A stretch of 64,000 bases of DNA from Manduca sexta (lineage: Eukaryota > Arthropoda > Insecta > Lepidoptera > Sphingidae). Both the position numbers and the translations under genes were made by a program. This document shows, one piece after another, positions 30,985 through 44,150 of the stretch (its first letter is position 1; each line of letters opens with the position of its first letter). The notes under the pieces are model-generated. The model saw only the letters and a list, made by a program, of their open reading frames with translations. It was not told the DNA's origin and did no database searches. The stretch is taken from positions 7,316,001 through 7,380,000 of the forward strand of contig NC_051120.1 in assembly GCF_014839805.1 (NCBI RefSeq). The letters run 5' to 3'.

Positions 30985-33234
30985 TACAAAATATTAAAGA
31001 TAATTACATTTTAACATTAATATAAATTAATTACAATAACACACGACCATACATGTAGTTAATTAAGCCGAACGTATTCGTTTTCTTTAGTGTCGTTGTT
31101 TAATTAATTTTCAAATTTTATTCCCATTTCGTGCCACGGCTTCGCGTTTGGAGCACGTTTTCTTACCGTATGTGCGTCTAATAGGCTTGTTAATCCGATT
31201 GCGTCTGCGGTAATGAGCCAGCGGTTCCGTGACAGAAGTAATCAGTTCCCTCTTAATTCAATTTCATAATATTTACTCGCGTTTATGAAGAAGATTAATG
31301 CGGGAGAAATTAAATTTCGGTTTTTGAACGTATCTACACTACCTACGCCATATTGTTTTTTAAATGTAAAAGTTGTTATTTTACATCTTCTATTGTTTTA
31401 CTCGAGTTAATTGTTGATGTTTACGAAAAAAATCTAAAACATAGACAAAGTAGCGTAGGTTTCAGGTGAACCAAAATACTTCCATTCAAACGGAGAATTT
31501 ATTCAGAGAACGATTCGGCCACTGCCTAAATCGCTGTTTTAATGAAACTCCAAGCGGTTAGCAAAACTGCGGAGTCGTGCGCATCAGAATTCGTACCACG
31601 TACCCGTCAAGCTTTTTGCAACACAACATTTGGGTTGTTAGTCAAATTGCTAGATTGGCTATTGAATAAGTTTTTGTCTCCAAACGGGTTCTGTCACGTG
31701 TTTGAATTGATTTTTAGATATTTGGTTTTATACGATTAAGTACATGTATGTTTAGTAATCATATTTCTGTCTCTTTGTGATATATGTATGTGGGAATAGT
31801 TAATTTAAGAATGTTTTAGTCTGTTTGAGATGCTGGCTGGTTATAAAAAATAGAAAATGAATGATAGAGAAATGTCACTTGAAATTAGGACGTATGAAGG
31901 AAATAAGATAAATAAGATGTGTAACAATTAATAATAAAATTATTCAGAAGAAGTTTGCTATTTTTCAATTTCATCATCCCACATGTATATGCTGCGTGAA
32001 ATTGAATACATGTTGAAAAAAAATATTACGTAAAATCTTTTTTATGTATTTTCCTTAGTGCCATAATACTCGCAACTTGTATAGATTCTGTACAAAATAT
32101 TAAAGCATTTCTTGCACCTAATAGTAGAATATCAATAAACTAAAACAATGGGAAACTTTTACGACGACCTTCAAGTGAAAACTGCGACAAAAGAATTAGG
32201 ATATTCATTTCCAGGAAAAGAAAGCCGGGCTCTTAATTAAGTAATGAATAAAGTTTACCAACTTTCAATTGTTATTAATCCGGGGCACTTGATTAATTAT
32301 TTTAATTTATTCCTAAATGGACGTCAGTAAAGAAGTAATTTTAATTAACTATTAGGGCATATGTGAAGTTGGTATTTGGTCAGAATAATTGGTTAAAAGT
32401 CTCGACAAGGACGTGTATATTTATTTAATGAACAATATTTGTTTTATTTTTAATTTGAGAACATGAAAATCATACATACAAAAACCATAATATTCCTTAC
32501 TATAGACCGCGACAACAATGATAAACTACTGTAAGATGACCTCGACTGTTGTTTTTAATTTAGGTTTATTGACACCGAATAAAACGAAAATATATATTTA
32601 ATTGTTATAGATCACTTTTGAAAAATGAACACGATTTATCATTCTATATTCAAAATAGATTTACAATGATATTCATCACTAGTTTTACATACAAGCGAAC
32701 AGCAACTCAGCAAAAAAATATAAATAAGTCCGAAATTATTTAACTGACCCAAATCCTCGGTAATAAGATTGTAGCAAAAGTTGCCGCTCCGTTAACCAGT
32801 AGACACATGTACATGATTAAGTGGACATTATTGTGTCTTCAGAAGCGTATTTCAGTGGAATATTTAGCTGGAAGAGTGCCAACGGGTGTGATGTATTCCG
32901 CTCCCTATCTATTAATCATAATTCTATGTCCAACCATGAATTGGCCCATTTTTGGCGTAAGTCAGTTTGATTTGTTGTGGTTACGATTTTATGGAGGTCG
33001 GTGGGTGTGGTTCAAATGAAATTCAATTGATATTTGTAATTTTTATCATATTTATATCGGTATTGTTAACCATTTAAGTAGTACAAACTTATGTTTTTTG
33101 TAGATTAAAATATTTTAAATCATCGTAAGTGCTCCGCAAAATGATCAAGCGCAAGCTTTTTTTTTTAGGAGAATTATCTTATTAGGTCAATTTGTTTCCA
33201 CGTAAATATATATTTATTTTTTTTACTCCTTTGT

Positions 33235-33315
33235 CTTTGTCCTTCGATTACGATGCCCGTAATTGCAAAAAGACGGATTTGCCCCTGTAGAGGGAATATG
33301 GCCCCTGACCTCTCC
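33235..33315. mobile_element. single arm of the 49.5-kb MITE family
   Basis: CCCGTAATTGCAAAAAGACGGA and following GGAATATGGCCCC match the right arm of the MITE at 49454-49677. Only one arm is recognisable, so the copy is partial. Confidence 0.5.
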
Positions 33316-36300
33316 CCCTTTCTATTAAAAGTGAAGTCAGATCGTGTCGGCGCCATATATTAATATGAATACATACACATACATAATAATGAAAAGCAGC
33401 ATTAATCTGGAATAAGTTAAATTTAGCGCTGTATCACCGGATAGATTTTCAAGTTAAGTTAAACAAAGTGTCGACTAATCTGTTTTGTGATAGCATAGGA
33501 ATATCAGTATCAAATAGTTGCACGGTAGTTTGAGCTAGAATTCGCCTAGTTTCGAGCTTAATTGACAGGATTATGTATTATCGGTATTACGTGTGCCATG
33601 ACGGTATGAAAGATCGTGAAACTTAGTACAATATATTAGTTTCTTATTTATTATAAAAGGTTGTTTTGGTTGGTTAAAGTGTAAAAATATGCCCAGACAT
33701 ATAATTGTTTAAAGGAAATGTTTATGTTATTCTTTGATAATTATTGAATGTTATTATATAAGTAGATGCTTATAATACTTATCTGATACTCTATTCTATT
33801 TCTTGTTTTATTGGTTTAGCATTTAAAGGAGACCGGCTTAGTATGATAGCAATGTATTTTCAAAATAGCATGTCAGCCGCTTATAGCTGTTATATTTAAT
33901 ATTATTTAAAGAGTAACATTGTAAGAAACATATTTTATTTTGTAATGCGCTCTTCTTATTCATGTCCGTGTCCTTGTGAAAATAGGGAAACATCAAAAAT
34001 ATTTTCAAAACCAAAAAAACTTACGAGAAATCTTAATATCATAATTTTATATAAAGTTACCCGAAGTCACCCCTATTCTGTTGACGTGTATTTTGGAAAA
34101 CACGAGCAAATGGCGTGCGTTCGACATGTTTTATAATAGTGTACATCGTCGTTACATGATACGGTCCGTCCCAAAGGCAATGCAAACTTCAAAATGGGCC
34201 ATTTCAAAACAATTTCTGTCAGAGATTTCCCAGCGGCTCGTACTCTATTTGTTACAAAATGTCGTCAGGGTCTAAAACCAAAAAAATGTGAATTTAAAAT
34301 AGTCAGAATAGTTTTGATATTTATGATGAGATTTTAACATACAAATTATTGTAAAGAGTGAATGTTAATTGACCGATGACAAATTTCGTCTGCCCGTAAG
34401 CTGTTTCAATACCATTTAGAATTTTCGACCGTAGAGTACCAAATGGTATTTATTACTTTAGAATGATGAGCGTCGCTAGAGGGGGTCAAGTCTGGTCGGT
34501 GCCTACCTCAGAAACCTAGAATAAGTGTTGGGTTCACAGGGGCCTCGTGCGGTGCATTTAGTTGAATTCGGCGAGCTGTTTTTTAACTTCCTCTCTCTCG
34601 AGAGAAAATCATTATAATATTTCAATAATATTTCATTATGCTTGTCACCCTGAGATACTAATTTTGTAGTCTTATAATAATCACAAAGAAAGCGGTGATT
34701 GGTGACATAAATAGACGAACAGTTATAAGTAAAATAGACAATAAAAACCACACAGACTTTGGCATACGAGAGGGGTACCCAGTAAAATATAATTATATGT
34801 ATACAAGACAAATATGTTACAATTCGAATTGATTGGCAATTTAAAATAATTTGTAAGATAATAAAAACCTGGTTACATAAGATAAAAAAATGTTACTATC
34901 TTATTGACTCTACTAGTAACTGATCTGATCGACATTAGTAGAGAGGTCTATTAGATGGCTCGGAATATCACGTCATTGTGTAAAAGTTCCAACATAAAAA
35001 TGTAGAAACATTATAGATTTATAGATGTGTATCGTCCATGTGTTACGCGAACTACTTGACCCATTTCTCGACTGGATACGACGATCTGAGAACTTTATCC
35101 CGAAGTGGATTGTTTCTAAATGAAATCCGGGATAAAATATAAAATTTATCCATACATATATGTGAACAGGGTCTTTTGTGTTTATTAGGATATTTCTAAG
35201 AAATCGACTCGAGAGGTTTATGCGCCAAAGTGATATAGTTATTTTTCTTGGAGCATAAACAAATTATTTTAAATATAATTTTGTCTTACGCTATAAAATG
35301 ATAATATCTATCCAATGACGTGTGTAGTTTTAGTTATTATATTTCTCCTGCGTAAGAGTTTTTCGCCGGGATAAAAAAATAGCCTAAAGCACTCGAGATA
35401 ATGTAGCTTATTATTATTATTGTCTTATCAGTAAAATATTTCAGTAAAAATCGGATCAGTATTTTCAAAGATTGTCTTCTATATGCAAATTTAGACACCC
35501 TGGATCCGAATGCTGTTTTGGTCAGGATTTTATAAAAAAAAATCCGACGAAAAAAATAAGTTCGGTTTAAGAAAAAAAATCCTTTTAATTTTGCAAATTT
35601 TTCTTTTTGAAACAGGACTACAAACATTTTAAAAGATTTACTCAAATCTTTCAAGCCATTCTCAAGTCAACAGATACCATTTTATTTGTATGTATCTATA
35701 AATTTAAATATGGAACTCCTCTAACCGATCCGATACTAGTAACACTTCTAGTAGTCTATCTAGATGAGCATCGAAAACAAGTTTGCGTATAGGAAATCCA
35801 TTATAAGCTTTCTTTAATGTAGTTTTACATATAATCATAAGTTTACGCTCTCGCATACTTATTTTCGCATCCCGTGCATGTTTACGTACGTAGAGTGATG
35901 TTCTTCAATATTTCTAAGAGCTCAACTTTGCGAATCGAATCTAACTTTAAGCCTGGTACGAACTTATCCAGTCTGTTTACCCTCGTCAGTTATATTCAAA
36001 TTGTTATTTTAGATGGTGATCGTTTTTGTCTATACAGTTATGGAGGCTTATTTAAGAATATGGACTTGCCAAATTGATATAAAAATGGATAAGTAGATAA
36101 ACTTTGTAAATAAATATTTTTATTATAACCTATAAAGTGTTTTGTTGGTTTAATTTTTAAGATTTACGATTTTAAGTTTTATTACAAAATTGTGTTTATT
36201 GTTAATGATTGTTAACAAGAAAGATGATAAAATTGTGTTTATTGTTAAAAGGTTTATTAAAGGTTATTTGTGTAATATTTGTGCAAGTATATACTTATGT

Positions 36301-36923
36301 CTTTCTAGTCAATGATTACTAATCATAATAGCGCATAGTTTTCTAATTAAAATTTTTGGTAGATTTTTAGGCTCCAACTAACTACCGAGAAAGATATATT
36401 AATGTTTTGTTCTTTATTTCATGTTATACATCGGAATAGTGGGTTTAGACGTACGAGTTATTATTTTGTTTAGGTTGTCGGTTGGTTGATGTCTTTATAA
36501 AAAAGTTAAGTTTAATTCGGACTTACGACGTTTGTAAGATATATGCCAAATAACAAATTATAAAGAAGAATTTATACATTTATTATGGACTGTTTTCCTT
36601 ATCCATATTAAGTATGTTATTTATTTATCCAAGTTCACGGCACACTCGAAAAAATACAAACATTTCCTTGACCTAACCTATGTTTGCATAAAACATTACG
36701 TTTTTAATTAACTTTATACAGAAATTACTTGAAAGGGGCGGATTACAACCCGAAATTGTTCGCAGAGGCTATAATTAAGTCAAATATTCCGTAGTTATTA
36801 ATGCTAATAAAACGTTTTATTTTTTTACGGTCCACATAAAAATGGGCTTTAATAACCGTCAATCAGAATAAGGGATTAGTCTGTTCGTTCCGGGCCTTGC
36901 GGTAAACACAATTTATTAAGTTA

Positions 36924-37085
36924 CTAGCTGTACCCGCGACTTCGTACGTGCAGATAACTTTTCTTTCTTATATACGATTTTAATAAATGAAAGCCTATAT
37001 TCTGCTCCCAATTATGCTCTATCCACCTGTGGAAGTAACATCAAAATCCGTTCAGTAGTTTCAGAGATATACGCTAACACAGAAG
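36924..37085 (-). mobile_element. Helitron-like element, 5'-eroded copy
   Basis: CTAG (36924-36927) followed by CTGTACCCGCGACTTCG and a conserved internal stretch CAAAATCCGTTCAGTAGTTTC. The opposite terminus is not recognisable. Confidence 0.5.
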
Positions 37086-37615
37086 AACAGAAAATAATAA
37101 AAAATTGTTGATTTGTGTTCTATTATTCTTCTCTAACTACTCCTTTTTTACTTTCCTTCTATATACGGACACTCTGGTTTCTGCTGTTTTGTTATATGTA
37201 CGAGTATATTAAGTTATTTATAGATTTGCAAACAGTAGGTTTTAAAAACAACGGTTAGTAAACATTGCCAATATCCCTGGGCAGGTGATTAATCGGCTGT
37301 GAAACTCGAGGCAGCGAGTTCAAATCCATCGAGACGAATGTTTATGTTGTGACCTGCAAATATTTGGTTCAGGTCTTGGCGTTGGGGCGGTCTATCGTTG
37401 TTCCCGAGAGGACATTTAGATTGGGTCAGGATTGTGTGTGACTTGGTAAGTTTACAGCCATTAAAAATGATCTGTCTCTATACGATTAAACATTGTTTTG
37501 GATGTAGATAATTGATAAAGAAAATTTAATCGTGAATTATTTAAATCTTCAATTTTGTTGACATTTCTAATATTTGTAATTTGGTCTTTGACTTTTTTTA
37601 AGCAATTAAATCAAT

Positions 37616-37843
37616 CCGACTGCCTTGGTTGCAAAGTTGTACTGCATGCGCGGTACGAGAGCGCTCTGAGGTCCTGGGTTTGAATCCCGGGTCTGGTAAA
37701 GTGATATTAGGGTTTTTCTGCTCAGTATCAGCCCGGAGTTTGGAATTTGTGTTCGATATGGCGATAGGCTCGCCCCCTATCACACCATGGGACGGAACTC
37801 ACATAGCGGATAAATACGTCATAATGTATGTATGTGTGTGATC
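37616..37843 (+). mobile_element. tRNA-derived SINE, family A, copy 5
   Basis: Box B is mutated to GGTTTGAATCCC; the CAGTATCAGCCCGGAGT body is present; the region before GGATAAA is shortened. Flanked by AAATCAAT (37608-37615 and 37844-37851). Confidence 0.85.
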
Positions 37844-38380
37844 AAATCAATTTCTGTCTTAGTATATTATAGATTTTTTGTATTTGTTGCTCTCATGTTT
37901 TGAATCTCTTTCAAGCCTTTGCCAACATGTTTCCCTTGACATATTTTTACATGCAACATTTAGTTTTTGCGGCACTATTCCTTTTGTTTATAGCACAGAT
38001 ATGTCGCATGTCAGTTAGCCAACCGCTTGTTCTGTGATAAATTGTCAGAATATCTTGCATCGTGTCACGTAGTGCCGCTTTGTGAAATTCGAACTACTGT
38101 TCAATAGAAATGGTCGATTTCACAGGTGACAATTTTGGCATACATTGCATCGCGTCTGTGCAATTTACGCACTTCATTCCTCATGCTGAGATCTTACGTC
38201 TTTATAGGAGCGTTGAATAGCCTGACTAGGGAAATAAAAAACTTGCCTTGGGTGTACCACTTTGCTTTTCAAGAAATGAATTCCATATACAACATCATGG
38301 CGAGATATTTTCTTCGCTTTACGTGATAAGTTTACCTCACGTAACTCATGTGGTTAAATTACTTACGAAATAATTAGTGG

Positions 38381-38660
38381 GGTCTCTCTTATAGAGAGAC
38401 CGCCTGGATAGGTACCACCGCAATGTCTATTTCTGCCGGCAAGCAGTAGTGTAGACACTGATGTGTTCCGGTTTGAAGAAAATTATAACCAATGTAACTA
38501 CGGGGCATAGTAAAACTTAACATCTCATGTCTCAGCATGGCGAGAGCAGTGGAATACCAAACAATACTTTGTAAATTGAGGTGTCGGATTGTGTTTCTAC
38601 TGTTTATGGGCGGTCGTATCGCTTACTATCAGGCGAACGGCAAGCTCATCTCGTAATTCA
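38381..38660 (-). repeat. unclassified interspersed repeat (family C)
   Basis: Opposite-strand copy of 8869-9160. It shares GTACCACCGCAATGTCTATTTC, GTGTTCCGGTTTGAAG, GGAATACCAAACAATAC and GGGCGGTCGTATCGCTTACT. Confidence 0.65.
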
Positions 38661-39229
38661 AAGTAATAAAAGAAATCTTGTGTTCAGATTTGAAGGCCAA
38701 TGTAATAATGACTTCATAATTGGACTTATATCTCTCCCTTCTATCTATATCAGTGCATCTTGAACGTGCAATGCAAAACCTCAAATCTAACGACATTTGC
38801 CCTCAATAAACCAGTCAAAAACAGCGGCAAACTAAAAGTTTTTCAATAAAATCGCGTTTGTTACGTACGTTTATAGCCGTTGAATGCTTATTGTAACAAT
38901 TGTGAGAATAATGACCAGTGGAGTATCCGTGGGGGCAAACCTTTCAACGGAACGGTCTTTTTGTGCCCCGACTGCCAAGCGTTTTAAGATTTATTCGATA
39001 TAGTTTTAAAACAATATTGTTTCAGGAAAGCGGTGTGTAATGTCTGTGTTGTTTTTGTTGGTTCGTAATGACTTATTACACGTATAATTTGACGCGAATT
39101 GATTTTGTAAATATGAATGGTGAAGTTCGTATGTAAGAAATGAAGAAATTGTTTCCGGGACCGCTAGACAAGATAGGGTTACGCAAATTTTTGCTCCCTT
39201 TTGCAGATTGATGATGGAAGGAGTAGTCT

Positions 39230-39600
39230 TTTTTTTAAAAATTAGACTTATTTTATTTTATTTATTTTTCATGGGAAACATAAGTGTTAATAAATCTACG
39301 GTACATTAACTTAAATGGTTCACACAGTTACAATGTATCCACAAGTACATAACTGTATATACAATAAAAATATCACATAAAAAAAAGTTTAACTTAAAAG
39401 AGCACAAAAAGAAATTAGTCTTAATAATTAATTATGTATTAATATCAGTTTGTGAACCATCAAACCAATATGCCGTCATGCTATTTCTAAACCTATAAGA
39501 CTTGGAACGAAAAAGGTCCAGATCCGAGAAGATACCAGATAATGTGTTAAATTCCTTTGCCGATCTATTGAAAAATGAGTTATCCAAGTAATTTTGTATA
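39230..39600 (-). mobile_element. non-LTR retrotransposon 3' end (ORF tail and 3' UTR)
   Basis: On - the frame reads NSFFNRSAKEFNTLSGIFSD then LDLFRSKSYRFRNSM and a stop near 39432, then an A/T-rich tail to about 39230. The NSFFNRSAKEFNTL...DLDLF pattern is typical of the C terminus of Jockey/CR1-type LINE ORF2. 5' truncated. Confidence 0.6.
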
Positions 39601-39633
39601 ATAATTTGATATTGATCTATGTATAATAATATT

Positions 39634-39910
39634 AGGCCTGTATTATATACTGCCCCACTAGTGGCACTGGACTCTTCTTCTATTGAGAGGGCCTTAGTCC
39701 ACCACGCTGGCATAGTGCGGATTGGCAGTCTTCACATACCCTCAAAATTCTCATAGAGAACTTTTCAGGTATTCAGGTTTCCTTATGATGTTTTCCTTCA
39801 CTGTTGAAGCCAGCGATTATTTACACAAATAACTTTAGAAAAGTTAGAGGTGCGTACTCTTGGGTTTTGAACCTGCGGACATTAATTTCTTCATTCCGTT
39901 CCATTTCCAA
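39634..39910 (-). mobile_element. SINE family B, old copy
   Basis: Carries GGCCTTAGTCCACCACGCTGG, CACATACCCTCAAAATTC and GAACCTGCGGACATTAATTTC (family B landmarks), diverged, and sits next to the LINE tail at 39.4 kb. Confidence 0.8.
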
Positions 39911-41084
39911 CTAGGCTGTTTAATTAAAACGGCATACTGCGGGAGTGAATATTTTTTTTTTTTTATTTCTTTTAGTTAAAAAAAAAAACATCATATTTTC
40001 TGTTAAACGCTTTAATCCGAGCTGCTTCTCTATTTCGCAAATACCCCTGTTGGTGTCCCTACAAATTACAGCGCGCTTCAGCTCGCGACAAACGTAATCA
40101 TTTGTTATTGTTAATTAGTAATCCGCCAGTGAATAATAGCCGAAACGTGCTATTCGTAATTGCCGAATTATTCAAATGATTTATGAATCGCTGAATCCTC
40201 TGCCCCAGTGTATCTTAATGATATTGTTTCATAAATACATCAAGCGTTTTGTACCAAATGCATGTAAATTAATGCTTTATTTACAGTTGTTATGATGGAT
40301 GTGTTTTTGAATAGTTTATAGTTATTTACGGAAAGGTCAAAGGGAGGTAGTTTAGTGGGGTGGCGGAGTGGTATGGGTGATAAATATATACGCTACGATG
40401 CACGATTGGTTGATTATATGCAGTTTTACACAGAACAAACGTCTAGTTCGAACTGGCACCAAGAAAATGAGTAGTAACAGTCGACGCAACACGCTTTTAC
40501 AAACAAGTTTTTATGACGGGCTACTTGCTTCAAGCAAACCTCTAGTTGGAAGAACTCACACAAAGTTGGGTACGTTTGAGTGTAGTGTGTGTACTTAGTA
40601 TATAAGTCATGTAATGCACAGTTAAGTTAGTATAATAAGTGCTGTAAAATCAAGAGCCTAAAACCATTAACACGTCTACGACATATATTCATCCTCCATT
40701 ATATTTGAACCTAGAACTTCAACTACAACGAAGCCACCAAAGAGGCGACAATACATAAACCCGATTAAATTCTTTCCACGTCAGAGAATTATATGTCATG
40801 TTAAAGCGGTCGCAATTCTGGTAGTTTAAACCGTCAACATTCTCAAATTTCCGCCACACGGCGCTCGACGTGTACACGCCGTGTTAGGATATAGTATGTG
40901 TTTAATTTTATCCCGAATGTTGTGGACGTGTTTTAGCGTGTTCCCGGGCTTGCATGCTAATGTATAGCTTTATTAACAAAATTAAAATGTCATCGTGTTC
41001 TTAGCTATTGAATGAATTCGTTAAATGTTGATAAATTATTGGGACATTATAAGCGGTGAGACATGAACATCTAAGAAATTAAAT

Positions 41085-41152
41085 GGGAATTTAAACATCG
41101 TGCCTTACTCGAAAAACTTGGAATTTAAACATCGTCGCTCACTCGAAAAACT
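41085..41152. repeat. short tandem duplication (about 35 bp x 2)
   Basis: GGAATTTAAACATCGT followed by ACTCGAAAAACT occurs twice in succession with few differences. No further copies. Confidence 0.7.
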
Positions 41153-41641
41153 GTAGCCGTAGTTACTATCAATATTGACATATTCAAGGAACGGTTGACG
41201 TCAAATAAACTATGCGCTGTAAAATTTAAAGTCAACACTGGGAAACTATCGATTGTGAAACATAATTGCATGGAGGTGACTTGAACGATCAGGGTTAGAA
41301 ATTTATATCGTAATAGGCTATCTTTTATTACAGCACAGGACGGAAAATAAACATAGTGAAAATTTGGTGTGCATGCCTACCCACTTAGGGATGAAATCGT
41401 GAACTTTACAGAACGTGCTTTAAACCCGAAACAGTTATAGCGAAGTTTTCTCACAATGCGCTATCAAGAATCTAGACTAACGGGACCGCGACAAGTTTTA
41501 ATACAAAACTACTTACAATTTATAATTGGGTTCCTTTTTCTTTTTAAATATATAAAACCCGGTTAATAAAACTTAGAGGGTGGAATAAACAGATCTAAAT
41601 TAAAACAACGGTTATTTAAATCTAACATAAATTTTTACTTA

Positions 41642-41775
41642 TGTGCCCGATATGGCAATAGGCTCGCCCCCTATCACATCATGGGACGGAACACACTTGG
41701 CAAAAAGTGGGTGTCCTGGTTGCACCTCTGCAAACCCCTTCAGGGATAAATGCGTGATGGTGTGTGTGTGTGTGT
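41642..41775 (+). mobile_element. tRNA-derived SINE, family A, 5'-truncated copy 6
   Basis: Starts in the body at TGTGCCCGATATGGC and runs through CCCTATCACATCATGGGACG and TTCAGGGATAAA to (TG)n. Flanked by TTTTACTTA on both sides (41633-41641 and 41776-41784), so it inserted in truncated form. Confidence 0.85.
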
Positions 41776-42087
41776 AATTTTACTTAATGATTATCTATAT
41801 AAGTCTAACGTTGTTTTATCTGGAAATCATTTATATACATCTCGTTTCTTTTCACCCCTATGAGTCCTACTAATCCAGTTTTAGTGTATATTACAATCCA
41901 TAACTTTATAGTTACGGATAGTAGGCTATGGTCCACTAATGCTAATATTGTTACTTTTATTTGTCGTAAAATATGACGATAATTCAACAGATCCGTCTTC
42001 CGCTTGGTTTACGATCTCCATATAACATATCAACGACTATAGCAGAAAGTATACGTAAAGTAACTTCAGAATCAGATTTATCGTTTA

Positions 42088-42376
42088 CTAGTTGACCCGA
42101 CAGACGTTGTCCCGTCCTAACCATGAATTTGCAGCGCGCATTCTGTTAATCGCTGACAGTTATTTCAAACAATTGACAGTTCTATAAAATTTATATTTTC
42201 GTTAAGTTTTCTTAAATTTTCTAATTTTCTGCGCAATTTTTTGTATTTTTTCTTTCATAAGAACTTTCTCCTGACAATAAAAAAACACAACAAAAAACAT
42301 ATTGTGAAATCGGTCCAGCCGTTCACGCGTGGTGGCGTGACCAAGGGAAATAGGGATTCATTTTTATATATATAGA
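42088..42376 (-). mobile_element. Helitron-like element, second family
   Basis: On - it starts TCTATATATATAAAAATG and ends CGTCTGTCGGGTCAACTAG. It is inserted between host A (42087) and T (42377) with no duplication. Internal sequence (GAACGGCTGGACCGATTTC) differs from the other Helitron copies here. Confidence 0.65.
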
Positions 42377-43576
42377 TTTATTGGTGATATTGCAAAGGTC
42401 AAGTAATAATAGTAGATACAATGAGACAAAAAGTCAGATCGCCATTATGACGATTTTTCTTTACCTCTTTTCTCTTTTATTAACATTTAGCAACTAGTGA
42501 TATTATAGCACTAGTATGCTATGACTAATAAGTTATTTATCGCGTCAATATAACCAAAATTTCTGGTCTGTGTGTACTGAAATCCATAATAATAAGGTTA
42601 TTATTTCTTGAAGAAAATAGATAATTATTATATGAATTATATACCAAAAAAATATCGCATTATCATACAGCATTGCTGGTGATATTAATGGTAGCAGGTG
42701 ACTGTCTTTTATCCACATTTATACCGAAGAATTCTCACTTAGTAGATGAGCAGTTCACCAGCTTGATTAATAAACAAACTTAATTTCTTTGTAATAGAAT
42801 TTAATTTACAGTAGAAATAGGTTCCCCTGACAATACGACGCTATTAAAATAATCACCTGGCCACGGAGCAGTTGATTCAAATGACACAAAGCTAATCGTA
42901 ACTGCCTCATCAAACTGTCCGAAATCTAATTACACATTCGGTGTAGGCGAACGCTTGACCAACGGACGGAGTGAGGGATATCTGCTTTGAAGGGGACAGA
43001 CCTCACAGGATTTTCAGAATTTATTATCATCAATTTCAGAGGTTCCAAACTTATTTTATTCATAGACTCCTTTCAAAATTTTGCTGGTTCTGGTGGTAAT
43101 TTTTTTTGGTTTCGCAGAGAAAGTGCATTACAACTACCGCCCAGCCATTGCAGGGGGCTATGTTGGGATCATTATTATCTGCCTACATTGATAGATGAAT
43201 TCAAGCCAATATTTTGGTTCTTTACTTATCAAACCAGATACATTTTCGTGGACGAATTGTGAACACCCATTTTTTAGTCACGCCAATGCAGATCCCCGTC
43301 AAGTCCATGGACCTCTGGGGGTCTACCTTGAACACTTCGAGAATCAATGATCTATTAGAATCAGGCAATGATTGCTTGCAATTTAATCTCTAAGACAAGC
43401 AAACGCAATATACCAATAAAAAAATACATACTCGCTGATTGACAGGCCAAATATTTAGATTTTGACGTTTATTCTCGGAAAAGAATTACATGTTCGGAAT
43501 TATACGTGATCTAGTTACGTATTATAGAGCAAATTTTCTTGTTTCGTTTTTTATTCATGCTCGATTTTTTTTCCAC

Positions 43577-44150
43577 CTTCATGTTTATTTATTTATTTAT
43601 TGAATAACACACCAGTGACACATGCATCTATAAATCACAAATAATAAATAATAATACAAATTCTGATACATATGACTATTAAAGGTATGCACAGCATTCT
43701 CACACAAATAACATCTAGATAGAATTACAAATTAAAATTACAAAATAAAATAAAACCAGAAAATACTATAACAAACATAACAGAACCTCGTTTCGGGATT
43801 AAAATGAGTGGGTACAAAACAAAAACAAAATTTGAAAATAGTAACAATAAAAATTAAATTATAGTAACTATGAATTACAATAAAAATGACTCAAAAAGTA
43901 AAAATAAAAAAAAAAACAATATTCAAGATTAAAAAAAAAAGATTAACATTAAATTATAAACTCTAATCTACTTTATCAAGCAAATGTATCAGCGCTTCCC
44001 TTCTGAATTTGGATAGTGATGAACTGAATATGTCCAGATCCGGATATTTAGTGTTGAGAGCATTATACTCACTGCACATTCTTACAATGGGCGAATTAAA
44101 TCCAATATTAGTACGGACGCGTGGTATATAAAATGTTCTTGTAATAGGTT
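43577..44150 (-). mobile_element. non-LTR retrotransposon 3' end (ORF tail and A-rich 3' UTR)
   Basis: On - the frame reads ITRTFYIPRVRTN, then NSPIVRMCSEYNALNTKYPD and LDIFSSSLSKFRREALIHLL, with a stop at 43963. This is the C terminus of a LINE ORF2 (compare NSFFNRSAKEFNTL...DLDLF at 39.4 kb). The A-rich 3' UTR runs to about 43577. Confidence 0.65.
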
